Positions 1 through 7,700 of a stretch of 64,000 nucleotides of DNA are shown piece after piece (the first letter of the stretch is position 1; every line of letters begins with the position of its first letter). The stretch is from JBGSUZ01 sp043770095 (GTDB lineage: Bacteria > Bacillota > Clostridia > Peptostreptococcales > Acidaminobacteraceae), in assembly GCA_043770095.1 (NCBI GenBank), contig JAYVIR010000049.1:62001-126000 (forward strand), in the 5' to 3' direction. The position numbers and the translations under genes were made by a program. A model generated the notes under the pieces. It saw only the letters and a program-made list of their open reading frames with translations. It ran no database searches and was not told the DNA's origin.

Positions 1-468
1 TAAGAAAATCAGTAGATTATAACCCGTATACTTCCATAAAAACAGTAAAATAAGAACGCTTAGATTCCAATTGGAATAAAGAATGCTGTCATAACTTGCA
101 CCAAAAAGATTTCTAAAAAATCCAATGGAGGCGCCAGAAGGAAGTGCGATGGGTAAAATCAATAGCAACTTAACCCAAGGGGCGGTTTTCAGCTCATGAA
201 TCGCGAGTGCGACCACATATGAGAACACCATTAATAGTGGAATGCCGATGGCTAGAAACAGCAGCGAATTAAAAATAGACAACTGAAACGCTTCATTGCT
301 AAGGACTTCTTGATAAGTCCTTAGAGTAGGCGTTTGTTCTGGTCTGGAAAAGGACGAGATGACCATTCCAAAGAAGGGAATCAAATAGACCAGAGCAAAA
401 CCGATAAGGCTAGGGAGCAGTAAAATTAAGGCTTGTCGATCCCATTGACCAGGTTTGTGTGATTTCAT
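1..468 (-). CDS. Sugar-type ABC transporter permease, N-terminal part (runs off left edge)
   Basis: The minus strand is open from an ATG at 468 to the window edge (156 codons, no stop). The product begins MKSHKPGQWDRQ and then has hydrophobic segments at about residues 15-40, 72-95, 98-120 and 136-156. This matches the amino end of MalF/UgpA-type permeases, inner-membrane subunits of binding-protein-dependent carbohydrate importers. The conserved EAA loop would lie beyond the edge. The gene for a solute-binding protein ends only 21 bases upstream, so the two form one transcript. The substrate cannot be read from the sequence. Its membership of the MetI-like permease superfamily is fairly sure; the exact subfamily is inferred. 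Confidence 0.75.
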   Translation of the reverse strand, partial: MKSHKPGQWDRQALILLLPSLIGFALVYLIPFFGMVISSFSRPEQTPTLRTYQEVLSNEAFQLSIFNSLLFLAIGIPLLMVFSYVVALAIHELKTAPWVKLLLILPIALPSGASIGFFRNLFGASYDSILYSNWNLSVLILLFLWKYTGYNLLIFL

Positions 469-489
469 ACAGTGAGGTCTCCTTTTCGT

Positions 490-1827
490 TTATTCCTTAA
501 TCATGAGTTTGATTCGGTCTTCTGCAATTTTGAGTTCTTTTAACAGGTTGGCTTGATTGCTCAGTTTGGGATCAAAGATAATATTAAAAGTGGTGCGCAT
601 CAATTCTTCTCGAACAATCAATTCTCTTGAATCCATTTCTCCCAAGTCTCTATAGAAGTCTTTATCAAGAAGTGAAATAACCTTTTGGCGGATGTCCACC
701 ACATTTGAGTCTGATGCAAAAGCTTCCCCGTAGGCAAGCAGTCGGCATTCATTCTCAGCGTTGACCTGAGCAAATTTAACGCGATCAGAAAACAGTGCGA
801 ATTTGAACTGCGTATCCCAGTTTAGGGCAAGGTTTAAAAATAAAATGGCTTGTTCCTTATGAGTCGCTTTATCGCTGATGGCAAAACGGAGGGTTTCCAT
901 GCGATTGCCAATGGGCAAAAGCACTAAATCTTGCGTTTTGGCATACAGCTTGGTCAGCATGACCGCATTCATAGAGTTGATGCCTTGAACGACTGTAAAA
1001 TTATCTAAAATATGTTCTTCAATATCTCGTTCCTGTCTGAGGTATTCCTGAGATTTTGGTTCGAAAATCATCTTTACCCTTGCCTGTTGATTGGGAAATT
1101 CATGCAAATCAAAATGGCGATTAAGGGTCGTTTTCATTGACATCAAGGCCTCTAAAAATGCGGGATCGGTTAGCGTAAAGTCATCGATGTTGCCCGTTAA
1201 CTTTTGGGTAAGGTCGTCGGCTAAATAAGTATTGAAATAGCTGTCATACAAGTCTTTGGTGAGATAAAGCTTCATATTGGGTCGCTTTATTTTCATCTGA
1301 TCAATCAAGGAAACGACGTCTGAATCCATCCAATCGGGAGACGGAATCTTTAAATCAAGCGCATCTATTAATTTTTTGTTAATGACTGCAGATTTGATAT
1401 GAAAGCCGAAGGCAACTGTATGGGTACCTTTGAGTGCTTTATAGACATTGTTCATATTTTCTATTTTGCCTTCTAATGGCATTAGCACGCCAAGGTTTTT
1501 TAAATCGTCTAGGGGCTGCCTTCCAGCCAGAATTAAATCGGGCGGATGGCTGCTAAGCATAATGGTATTGCGTTTGATGTGGTACTCGTCGTCACTTTTG
1601 ACTTCAAGAATGGTAAAGTTGATGGGGAGGTCCAATTTTGTCTTAACCATTGAGGTTATGGCAACGATGCTGGCTTTAACTTGCCGAAGTTCTTCGGGAT
1701 TGCTGTTGTTGATATATAAAATTTCAAGACTTTCTTCTTTCGGAATTGCCTTTAACACAAAATATTGATATGTAAAACATAATATAGATATAGTAATTCC
1801 AAGTGCTATTAACTTTTTATATTTCAA
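490..1827 (-). CDS. ABC transporter solute-binding protein, membrane-anchored
   Basis: This encodes about 445 residues with one hydrophobic segment near the amino end (about residues 6-22), followed by an extracellular domain of the kind that binds sugars or similar solutes (a PDLILAG stretch near residue 95). The start is taken as TTG at 1827, because AGGAGG lies 7 bases before it. A longer in-frame ATG at 1854 would place that Shine-Dalgarno inside the gene. Unusually, there is no convincing lipobox cysteine, so it appears held by an uncleaved signal anchor. The permease follows 21 bases downstream. It is divergent from the yybS-like gene. Sequence similarity to family-1 binding proteins is weak, so the call rests partly on the neighbour. 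Confidence 0.6.
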   Translation of the reverse strand: MKYKKLIALGITISILCFTYQYFVLKAIPKEESLEILYINNSNPEELRQVKASIVAITSMVKTKLDLPINFTILEVKSDDEYHIKRNTIMLSSHPPDLILAGRQPLDDLKNLGVLMPLEGKIENMNNVYKALKGTHTVAFGFHIKSAVINKKLIDALDLKIPSPDWMDSDVVSLIDQMKIKRPNMKLYLTKDLYDSYFNTYLADDLTQKLTGNIDDFTLTDPAFLEALMSMKTTLNRHFDLHEFPNQQARVKMIFEPKSQEYLRQERDIEEHILDNFTVVQGINSMNAVMLTKLYAKTQDLVLLPIGNRMETLRFAISDKATHKEQAILFLNLALNWDTQFKFALFSDRVKFAQVNAENECRLLAYGEAFASDSNVVDIRQKVISLLDKDFYRDLGEMDSRELIVREELMRTTFNIIFDPKLSNQANLLKELKIAEDRIKLMIKE

Positions 1828-1987
1828 TATGGTTATCCTCCTAAAACATCTCAATTATTCTATTATAGAGAATAATTATTAAGGAACTATTAAGCGAATT
1901 GAGAATTGTCTGAAAATATGCTTCTAAGTGTGTTAAGGTTTTGTACTATAATAAACAAACGCTTAAAAGTTACAATGTTCAGAGGCT

Positions 1988-2016
1988 TTGTAAAGTGGTA
2001 AATATTATTGTATAAT
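1988..2016 (+). promoter_or_regulatory. Probable sigma-A promoter of the yybS-gdpP-rplI operon
   Basis: TTGTAA at 1988-1993 and TATAAT at 2011-2016 are separated by 17 bases, close to the vegetative consensus. The next gene starts about 45 bases downstream. This is a pattern match only. Confidence 0.6.
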
Positions 2017-2059
2017 AGGCTGAAGTGGGATAATATAAACCCGGAATGGAGTGGCTCAA

Positions 2060-3025
2060 TTGAATAATTCAACGAATTTAAGACGCATGATTGAAACGGC
2101 ACTACTTTCAGCAATAGCAATTGTCATCATACTGTTAAGCAGTGTACCTTTTCTTGCATTTTTCTTTGTAGTGGCAGCAGTGCCAATTACCGTATTAACT
2201 GCAAGACAAGGCATTTACGCAGGAATCACAGGTTCCATTGTTACCGGAATTCTTCTTCTGATGATGTTTGATCCAATCACCGCATTTTCAAATGTGGTAA
2301 TGTTTGGTTTTTCAGGGGTTGCAGCAGGCTTTATGTTCCGTAAAAAATGGAACGCTTCAAGAACTATTTTGGCAAGCGCTTTGTTTTTTTCATTGGGACT
2401 TAGCATTATTTTATTTGGATACACCTATCTTGGTGGTGTAGATGTATTTGATAGCATTTCTAAAAGTCTTGATCAGGCCTCTACAATGATAAAGGAAAGA
2501 TCAATTGATATGAAATTGCCTCAAGAAGACATAAAAATCCAAATGGATATGGTGAAAGTGATTAATGACACCATCGCAAAGACCAAACCAGCTATTGTCA
2601 TCAGCTATGGATTCCTCATAGCGACGCTGACGTTCTTCATTTCTCGTCCTATTTTAAAACGAAGCGGGACAGAAGTATCGGACATGGTCAAATTCAAGGA
2701 CTTTAAGCTACCTTCAAGCATATTGCCAGGGATACTTCTGATGGTGGGCTTGACGTTTTTAACAGATTATATTGGTTATATAGACAAAGATATTATATTC
2801 ATCAATTTTGTGGTGCTGTTTAACTACATCTTTGCCTTTCAAGGCGCCTCAACGCTTGCCTTTTTAACTGTAGAACGTGGCGGCAATGTTGAGAAGCGAT
2901 CTGTTCTCGTGATCTTTGCCACTATCCTCTTCGTGTTATTTTTTGGACTGCAAGTACTCTCTATTTTAGGACTAATGGACGCAACGATCGATATTCGAAA
3001 GCTCTATAAAAATCGTAAGGTTTAG
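2060..3025 (+). CDS. yybS: YybS-like membrane protein (DUF2232)
   Basis: This is a polytopic membrane protein of about 321 residues with some eight hydrophobic segments and no obvious soluble domain. It matches the YybS/DUF2232 family, whose members resemble the S components of ECF vitamin transporters but have no settled function. I take TTG at 2060 as the start because GGAG lies 8 bases upstream at 2048; an in-frame GTG at 2051 would overlap that site. It is followed after 10 bases by gdpP and then rplI, the same order as in Bacillus. Family assignment rests on topology and conserved gene order. Confidence 0.75.
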   Translation: MNNSTNLRRMIETALLSAIAIVIILLSSVPFLAFFFVVAAVPITVLTARQGIYAGITGSIVTGILLLMMFDPITAFSNVVMFGFSGVAAGFMFRKKWNASRTILASALFFSLGLSIILFGYTYLGGVDVFDSISKSLDQASTMIKERSIDMKLPQEDIKIQMDMVKVINDTIAKTKPAIVISYGFLIATLTFFISRPILKRSGTEVSDMVKFKDFKLPSSILPGILLMVGLTFLTDYIGYIDKDIIFINFVVLFNYIFAFQGASTLAFLTVERGGNVEKRSVLVIFATILFVLFFGLQVLSILGLMDATIDIRKLYKNRKV

Positions 3026-3035
3026 AGGTGATTTC

Positions 3036-5024
3036 ATGAGTAATCCCTTGCTAAGCAAGTTGCTAAAACCCGATTCGGGTGTTTCATTTTGGATTACGAG
3101 CATTTTGGTGCTCATAGTACTTTTTTATAATCCTTATTTAGGCATCTTAGGCGTATGTGCCTTGGTTTATTTGCTGTTTCATAACTGGCAGTCCAATCGA
3201 CAACGCCAAAAGAAAATGCAACATTATATCGAAGAACTTTCAATCGATATAGATGCGGCGGCGAGATATGCCATTTTGAATTTGCCAATGCCGCTGACTA
3301 TGTTAGATTTTGACGGCAAAATCTCCTGGTACAATTCCAAATTTTCTGAGCTACTTGGCATTAAGGATTTGCTGGGAACGGATATAGAAGAAGTTGTGCA
3401 TCATTTTGATCTGGATAAAATATTGGTAAACAAAGAATTAAATAACGTGAAAATCAACGAAAAATATTATCACATTTACGCCAATATCATCAAAATGGAC
3501 AACGATCAAAATCGCTTCACGATTATGATTTATTGGATTGACACAACCATTGCTAAAACGATGATTGACCGTTATGAAGATGAGAAGCCAATCATTGCCA
3601 TGATTCAAGTGGACAATTACGATGATGCCATGGCAGAGACAAAAGAAGACAAGCGCCCTTTTCTGACCTCAGAAATTGATGGGAAAATTATGCTGTGGGC
3701 TTCGAGAATGAATGCACTCATTAAGAAATATCAAAACGACAAATACATTGTCGTTTTTGAAAACAAATATTTAGAAAATTTAGAAGTGAAAAAATTCAGC
3801 ATTCTTGACGAAATTAGAGAAATTGAAATTGGGAACAAGTTTCCTGTCACGCTCAGCATTGGCGTTGGACTCAGCGGAAAGAATTTTACCCAATCTGAGG
3901 AATATGCATTTTCTGCTTTAGAACTGGCTCTGGGCCGCGGCGGCGATCAAGCGGTTGTTCGCAAAATTGGAAACTTTGATTTCTATGGCGGCAAAACAAA
4001 AGCAGTCGAAAAGCGTAATAAAGTCAAAGCGAGAATTATTGCACACGGACTCAGACCGCTCATTGACGAAAGCAAACGTGTCATTATCATGGGGCATAAG
4101 TATCCAGATATGGATTGCTTCGGGGCTGCGATTGGCATCAACAGAGCGGTCATCAGCCGGGGCAAAGACGCTTACATCGTTTTAAACCAAGTCAATGAAG
4201 CCATTAAGAATATCTATGAAGTGTTTGAAGACGAACCAGCGTATAAATTCATTACCTCAGAGCAAGCACTTGAGTTGGCAGAAGAAAATGTGCTCTTGGT
4301 AGTCGTAGATACTCATCGGCCTAGCATCACAGAATGCCCTCAGCTACTTGAACTGCTGCCAAGAGTCGTGTTAATTGACCACCACCGCAGAGGCACTGAG
4401 TATATTGAAAATACGGCTCTCAAATATCATGAACCGTACGCCTCTTCGACCTGTGAACTGGTTACGGAAATTCTTCAGTATATGGAAAATAAAATAAACA
4501 TCGAAAAAATTGAAGCAGAAGCCTTGATGGCGGGAATTGCTGTAGACACGAAAAACTTTACCTTTAAAACAGGTGTAAGGACGTTTGAGGCGGCTTCACT
4601 TCTCAAACGATTCGGCGCCGATACGACTCAGGTCAAACAATTCTTCCAAGACGATTTGGTGACCTTTATCAGCAAGGCCAATTTGGTTTCGAGTGCCAAA
4701 CTGTATGGGCATGAAGTGGCCATTTCAGTTTGTCACGACATTATTCCCAACGCCCCACTCATTGCGGCGCAAGCGGCAGACGATTTGCTCAACATTAGAG
4801 GAATTTCCACTTCGTTTGTTATTTCGATGAACGAAGAGCATATCGTTTTTATTAGCGGGCGTTCACTTGGGGATACAAATGTACAGATGATCTTAGAGAA
4901 GCTAGGCGGTGGCGGGCATATGACTACTGCAGGCGCTCAATTTAAAGATACTTCTATGGAGGCGGTTCACGATTTGGTGATTCGCGCCATCAATGACTAT
5001 TTTGAGGAGAGTGACACAAAATGA
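3036..5024 (+). CDS. gdpP: Cyclic-di-AMP phosphodiesterase GdpP (PAS, degenerate GGDEF, DHH-DHHA1)
   Basis: A membrane-bound enzyme that hydrolyses the second messenger c-di-AMP to pApA. The 662 residues show two transmembrane helices (about 15-48), a PAS-like heme/ligand domain (about 80-150), a GGDEF fold without a GGDEF motif (about 175-310), then the catalytic DHH part with GHKYPDMDC near 350, DHHRRG near 447, and the DHHA1 motif GGGGHMTTAG near 623. Length and order are typical of GdpP/YybT. The ATG at 3036 has GAGGTG 5 bases before it. The stop overlaps the rplI start by 4 bases (ATGA), so the two are translationally coupled. A BusR-like regulator at 30633 may sense the same nucleotide. 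Confidence 0.95.
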   Translation: MSNPLLSKLLKPDSGVSFWITSILVLIVLFYNPYLGILGVCALVYLLFHNWQSNRQRQKKMQHYIEELSIDIDAAARYAILNLPMPLTMLDFDGKISWYNSKFSELLGIKDLLGTDIEEVVHHFDLDKILVNKELNNVKINEKYYHIYANIIKMDNDQNRFTIMIYWIDTTIAKTMIDRYEDEKPIIAMIQVDNYDDAMAETKEDKRPFLTSEIDGKIMLWASRMNALIKKYQNDKYIVVFENKYLENLEVKKFSILDEIREIEIGNKFPVTLSIGVGLSGKNFTQSEEYAFSALELALGRGGDQAVVRKIGNFDFYGGKTKAVEKRNKVKARIIAHGLRPLIDESKRVIIMGHKYPDMDCFGAAIGINRAVISRGKDAYIVLNQVNEAIKNIYEVFEDEPAYKFITSEQALELAEENVLLVVVDTHRPSITECPQLLELLPRVVLIDHHRRGTEYIENTALKYHEPYASSTCELVTEILQYMENKINIEKIEAEALMAGIAVDTKNFTFKTGVRTFEAASLLKRFGADTTQVKQFFQDDLVTFISKANLVSSAKLYGHEVAISVCHDIIPNAPLIAAQAADDLLNIRGISTSFVISMNEEHIVFISGRSLGDTNVQMILEKLGGGGHMTTAGAQFKDTSMEAVHDLVIRAINDYFEESDTK

Positions 5025-5461
5025 AAGTAATCTTATTAGCAGACATTAAAGGCACAGGCAAAAAAGGCGATGTCGTCAACGCTTCTGACGGACATGCTAG
5101 AAACTATTTATTCCCTAGAGGGTTGGCAAAAGAAGCAACGGATGGCGGCGTCAAAGAAGTTCAGCATCAAAAAGAATCATTGGACAAGCGTAAAGCAAAT
5201 GAATTGGCAGAAGCAAAAGCTTTGGCTGAAAAAATTGCAACCTATTCGATTGAATTTAAATCTAAAGTTGGCGAAGGTGGAAAACTGTTTGGGTCGATCA
5301 CCTCTAAAGACGTTTCTGAGCTTTTTGAAAAAACATACGGCATTAAAATTGACAAAAAGAAAATTGAAATTGGCAATATTAAAGCAGTGGGAACCTTCAC
5401 AGCGGAACTCAAAATTTATCAAGGCGTAACAGCTAAATTGACAATTAACGTGACGGAGTAG
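5021..5461 (+). CDS. rplI: 50S ribosomal protein L9
   Basis: This 146-residue protein of the large ribosomal subunit starts MKVILLADIKGTGKKGD, the highly conserved amino-terminal L9 domain that binds 23S rRNA, with the characteristic HARNYLFPRGLA segment. It is joined by a long charged helix (about 43-75) to the carboxy-terminal domain. Length is normal. Its start overlaps the gdpP stop, a conserved arrangement in Firmicutes. A strong intrinsic terminator follows, ending the operon. Confidence 0.98.
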   Translation: MKVILLADIKGTGKKGDVVNASDGHARNYLFPRGLAKEATDGGVKEVQHQKESLDKRKANELAEAKALAEKIATYSIEFKSKVGEGGKLFGSITSKDVSELFEKTYGIKIDKKKIEIGNIKAVGTFTAELKIYQGVTAKLTINVTE

Positions 5462-5509
5462 TCACTTTATTGAGTGATTTATTAAAAAAACTTTGAAATG
5501 CATATAAAA

Positions 5510-5540
5510 AAGTAGGATTCTTAGAGTCCTGCTTTTTTTT
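5510..5540 (+). terminator. Rho-independent terminator after rplI
   Basis: An 11-base stem (5510-5520 with 5524-5534, two G-U pairs) with a 3-base loop runs into eight T residues. It separates the yybS-gdpP-rplI operon from the MoxR operon. Confidence 0.85.
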
Positions 5541-5632
5541 ATAATCAATATATTGAAAATTCTTAAAATTTATAATCTTCAAAATGAGTTATGATATAAA
5601 TATACCAATACAGCTAAAAAGGAGTCTTACGA

Positions 5633-6598
5633 ATGGTGCAAAATGAGAAAGACCTAAGAGGACAACTCCAAAAAGTAATGCAGGAAATGGAGCAGCATTT
5701 CATCGGCCATCCCAAAGTAATGAAACAAGTACTTGGAGCGTTCCTTTCAGGAGGCCACGTTCTCATTGAAGACATTCCGGGGGTGGGAAAAACAACACTC
5801 GTAAAAACGGTCGCAAGGTATTTGGAGACGAACTTTCAAAGGGTTCAGTTTACCCCTGACATACTGCCTTCAGATCTTATTGGCGTCAGCATCTACCATC
5901 AAGGGGAGCAATCATTCCAATTTAAAAAAGGGCCTATTTTCACACAGCTGCTTATGGCGGATGAAATCAACCGGGCTTCACCTAAGACACAATCGAGCCT
6001 TTTAGAAGCCATGGAAGAGAAGCAGGTGACCATCGACGGACATACATACCCACTTTCGGATTTATTTATGGTCATTGCGACGCAAAATCCAATTGAATTC
6101 GAAGGGACGTTTCCATTGCCAGAAGCTCAGATGGATCGATTTATGATTCAAGTCAGCTTAGGCTATCCAACAAAAGAACAGGAAGTGGCCATATACAAAA
6201 AAGAAACCCATATAGCGCCGCTTATGACGGATATTTTCTTGTCTGAGGAAGTGGTTAAAAATCTAAAGAAAGCCATCGAATTGGTGAATGTCTCTGATTT
6301 AATTTACGACTATGTTCAGCGGTTGGTTGAAAAAAGCCGAAAACATGAGTCACTATACTACGGACTCAGCCCGAGAGCGGGCATTGCTATGGTTAAAATG
6401 GCAAAGTTTGAAGCCTTTATGGATGAGCGAACCTATGTGATCCCAGAAGATATAAAGGCTGTTGCACCCTGCGTCATGAAACATCGGCTTATTTTAAAAC
6501 CTGAAGCACTTTACAAAGAGCAGACAGCTGAGCGCACCATCGAAGAAATTTTGAATTGGGTGATCGTACCAAAGGGGTCTTTTGATCATGGACTCTAA
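5633..6598 (+). CDS. MoxR-family AAA+ ATPase
   Basis: This is a 321-residue cytoplasmic AAA+ ATPase of the MoxR group, thought to act as a chaperone assembling or activating partner complexes. Walker A (DIPGVGKTTL, about 48-57), Walker B (ADEINRA, about 108) and a sensor segment (ATQNPIEFEG) are all intact. A good AAGGAG lies 9 bases before the ATG. The gene overlaps the next one (DUF58) by 11 bases and is followed by a transglutaminase-like protein. This trio is a widespread conserved operon whose role is probably maturation or processing of cell-envelope proteins; the client here is unknown. Confidence 0.93.
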   Translation: MVQNEKDLRGQLQKVMQEMEQHFIGHPKVMKQVLGAFLSGGHVLIEDIPGVGKTTLVKTVARYLETNFQRVQFTPDILPSDLIGVSIYHQGEQSFQFKKGPIFTQLLMADEINRASPKTQSSLLEAMEEKQVTIDGHTYPLSDLFMVIATQNPIEFEGTFPLPEAQMDRFMIQVSLGYPTKEQEVAIYKKETHIAPLMTDIFLSEEVVKNLKKAIELVNVSDLIYDYVQRLVEKSRKHESLYYGLSPRAGIAMVKMAKFEAFMDERTYVIPEDIKAVAPCVMKHRLILKPEALYKEQTAERTIEEILNWVIVPKGSFDHGL

Positions 6599-7700
6599 AA
6601 CATTTAAAATTGAGAAAGCTCTAAAATGGACGCTTCTTTTTTGGCTGATTTGGGTTGCTTTAGCGCTTGGAACTGGCGCACGGTTTTTTTATTTTGTGAG
6701 CTATGCGGGTTTGATCTTTATTTTATTTTCTTTAGGGGTACATCAAATCAACGCGCGTCAATTGATCAGTCAGTTTGAAATTGAAAAAAACGATTTAAGT
6801 GCTGGAGAGTCTATTGCGATCCGTTATAGGGTCGTCAACAACTCGATTGTGCCTGCTTTCAATGTGCAAATCGTTCCTGTTATTTCTAAGTCGTTTGGAT
6901 ATGAGTCTTTTGACTTTGACCAACATGGCTTTGACAGTTATCAATCAAAAATCATCGATCGGAAAATCATTTGCCACAGACGGGGATTTTACACACTTGG
7001 AGAAGTTCGCTTTGAGGTGAAAGACCCACTTGGATTAATGAGCAGTTCCTTTTCAAAGAGCAAAGCCATTGAGGTTGTGGTCAGACCTAAAATTTATCCG
7101 TTAAAAGAGGAGCTGCCGATGCCTCTTGAACGCTCTGGCAGTCGGGGCATGTCCCTTAGGCAACAAGCGGATCGCACGTCTATCAAGGCTGTGCGGCCTT
7201 ACAGCCAAGGGGATCAACTCAGAGATATACACTGGAAACTTAGCGCGAAAACAGGCGAACTTAAGATTAAAGAATTCACTCAATCCGTCAGCGAAAAAAT
7301 ATACCTATTTATTGATGGCTGTAGCGAGGGCTATTTAGAAAATCCACACTTGGCTGACGAAGCAATGGATTTGGCAGCTAGCCTGACGTTTGCTTGGCTA
7401 AAAAGAGGCGTTCCTGTTCAGGTTGTGTTTAGTGACGCTTCTCGGACTGCCTTTTCGGGAAGGAATCTCGGCAGTCACGGTCGATTCATGGATCATTTTA
7501 CAGCGTTTAATCCTAGCGGGTGGCTGAGCTTTGAAGATTTTTTAGAAAAAGAGTTGAAATGGTATAGAGAGGGCGCTCGTTGGGTAAGTATTTCACCACA
7601 GCAGAGCCCTAAGTTAGAACAAATGCTCAAAGTACAAAGAAACCATCATTTCGCATGGCATTATTACAAAGTCACAGAAGAGGGGAGGCTACTTTTATGA
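6588..7700 (+). CDS. DUF58 domain membrane protein, partner of MoxR
   Basis: This protein of about 370 residues has two amino-terminal transmembrane helices (about 12-52), then a beta-rich region, then the DUF58 domain with the hallmark SQGDQLRDIHWKLSAKT near residue 205. The domain has a von Willebrand A-like fold, with LFIDGCSEG resembling its metal-site strand. The ATG at 6588 is preferred over an in-frame TTG at 6582 because GGGG lies 10 bases upstream of it. It overlaps the MoxR gene by 11 bases and the next gene by 4 bases, so the three are coupled. Molecular function of DUF58 proteins remains unsettled; co-occurrence with MoxR is the main clue. Confidence 0.9.
   Translation: MDSKTFKIEKALKWTLLFWLIWVALALGTGARFFYFVSYAGLIFILFSLGVHQINARQLISQFEIEKNDLSAGESIAIRYRVVNNSIVPAFNVQIVPVISKSFGYESFDFDQHGFDSYQSKIIDRKIICHRRGFYTLGEVRFEVKDPLGLMSSSFSKSKAIEVVVRPKIYPLKEELPMPLERSGSRGMSLRQQADRTSIKAVRPYSQGDQLRDIHWKLSAKTGELKIKEFTQSVSEKIYLFIDGCSEGYLENPHLADEAMDLAASLTFAWLKRGVPVQVVFSDASRTAFSGRNLGSHGRFMDHFTAFNPSGWLSFEDFLEKELKWYREGARWVSISPQQSPKLEQMLKVQRNHHFAWHYYKVTEEGRLLL

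Noticed and set aside
5070..5429. Second-frame open reading within rplI
   Set aside because: Composition bias of an L9 gene in another frame; rplI itself is certain.
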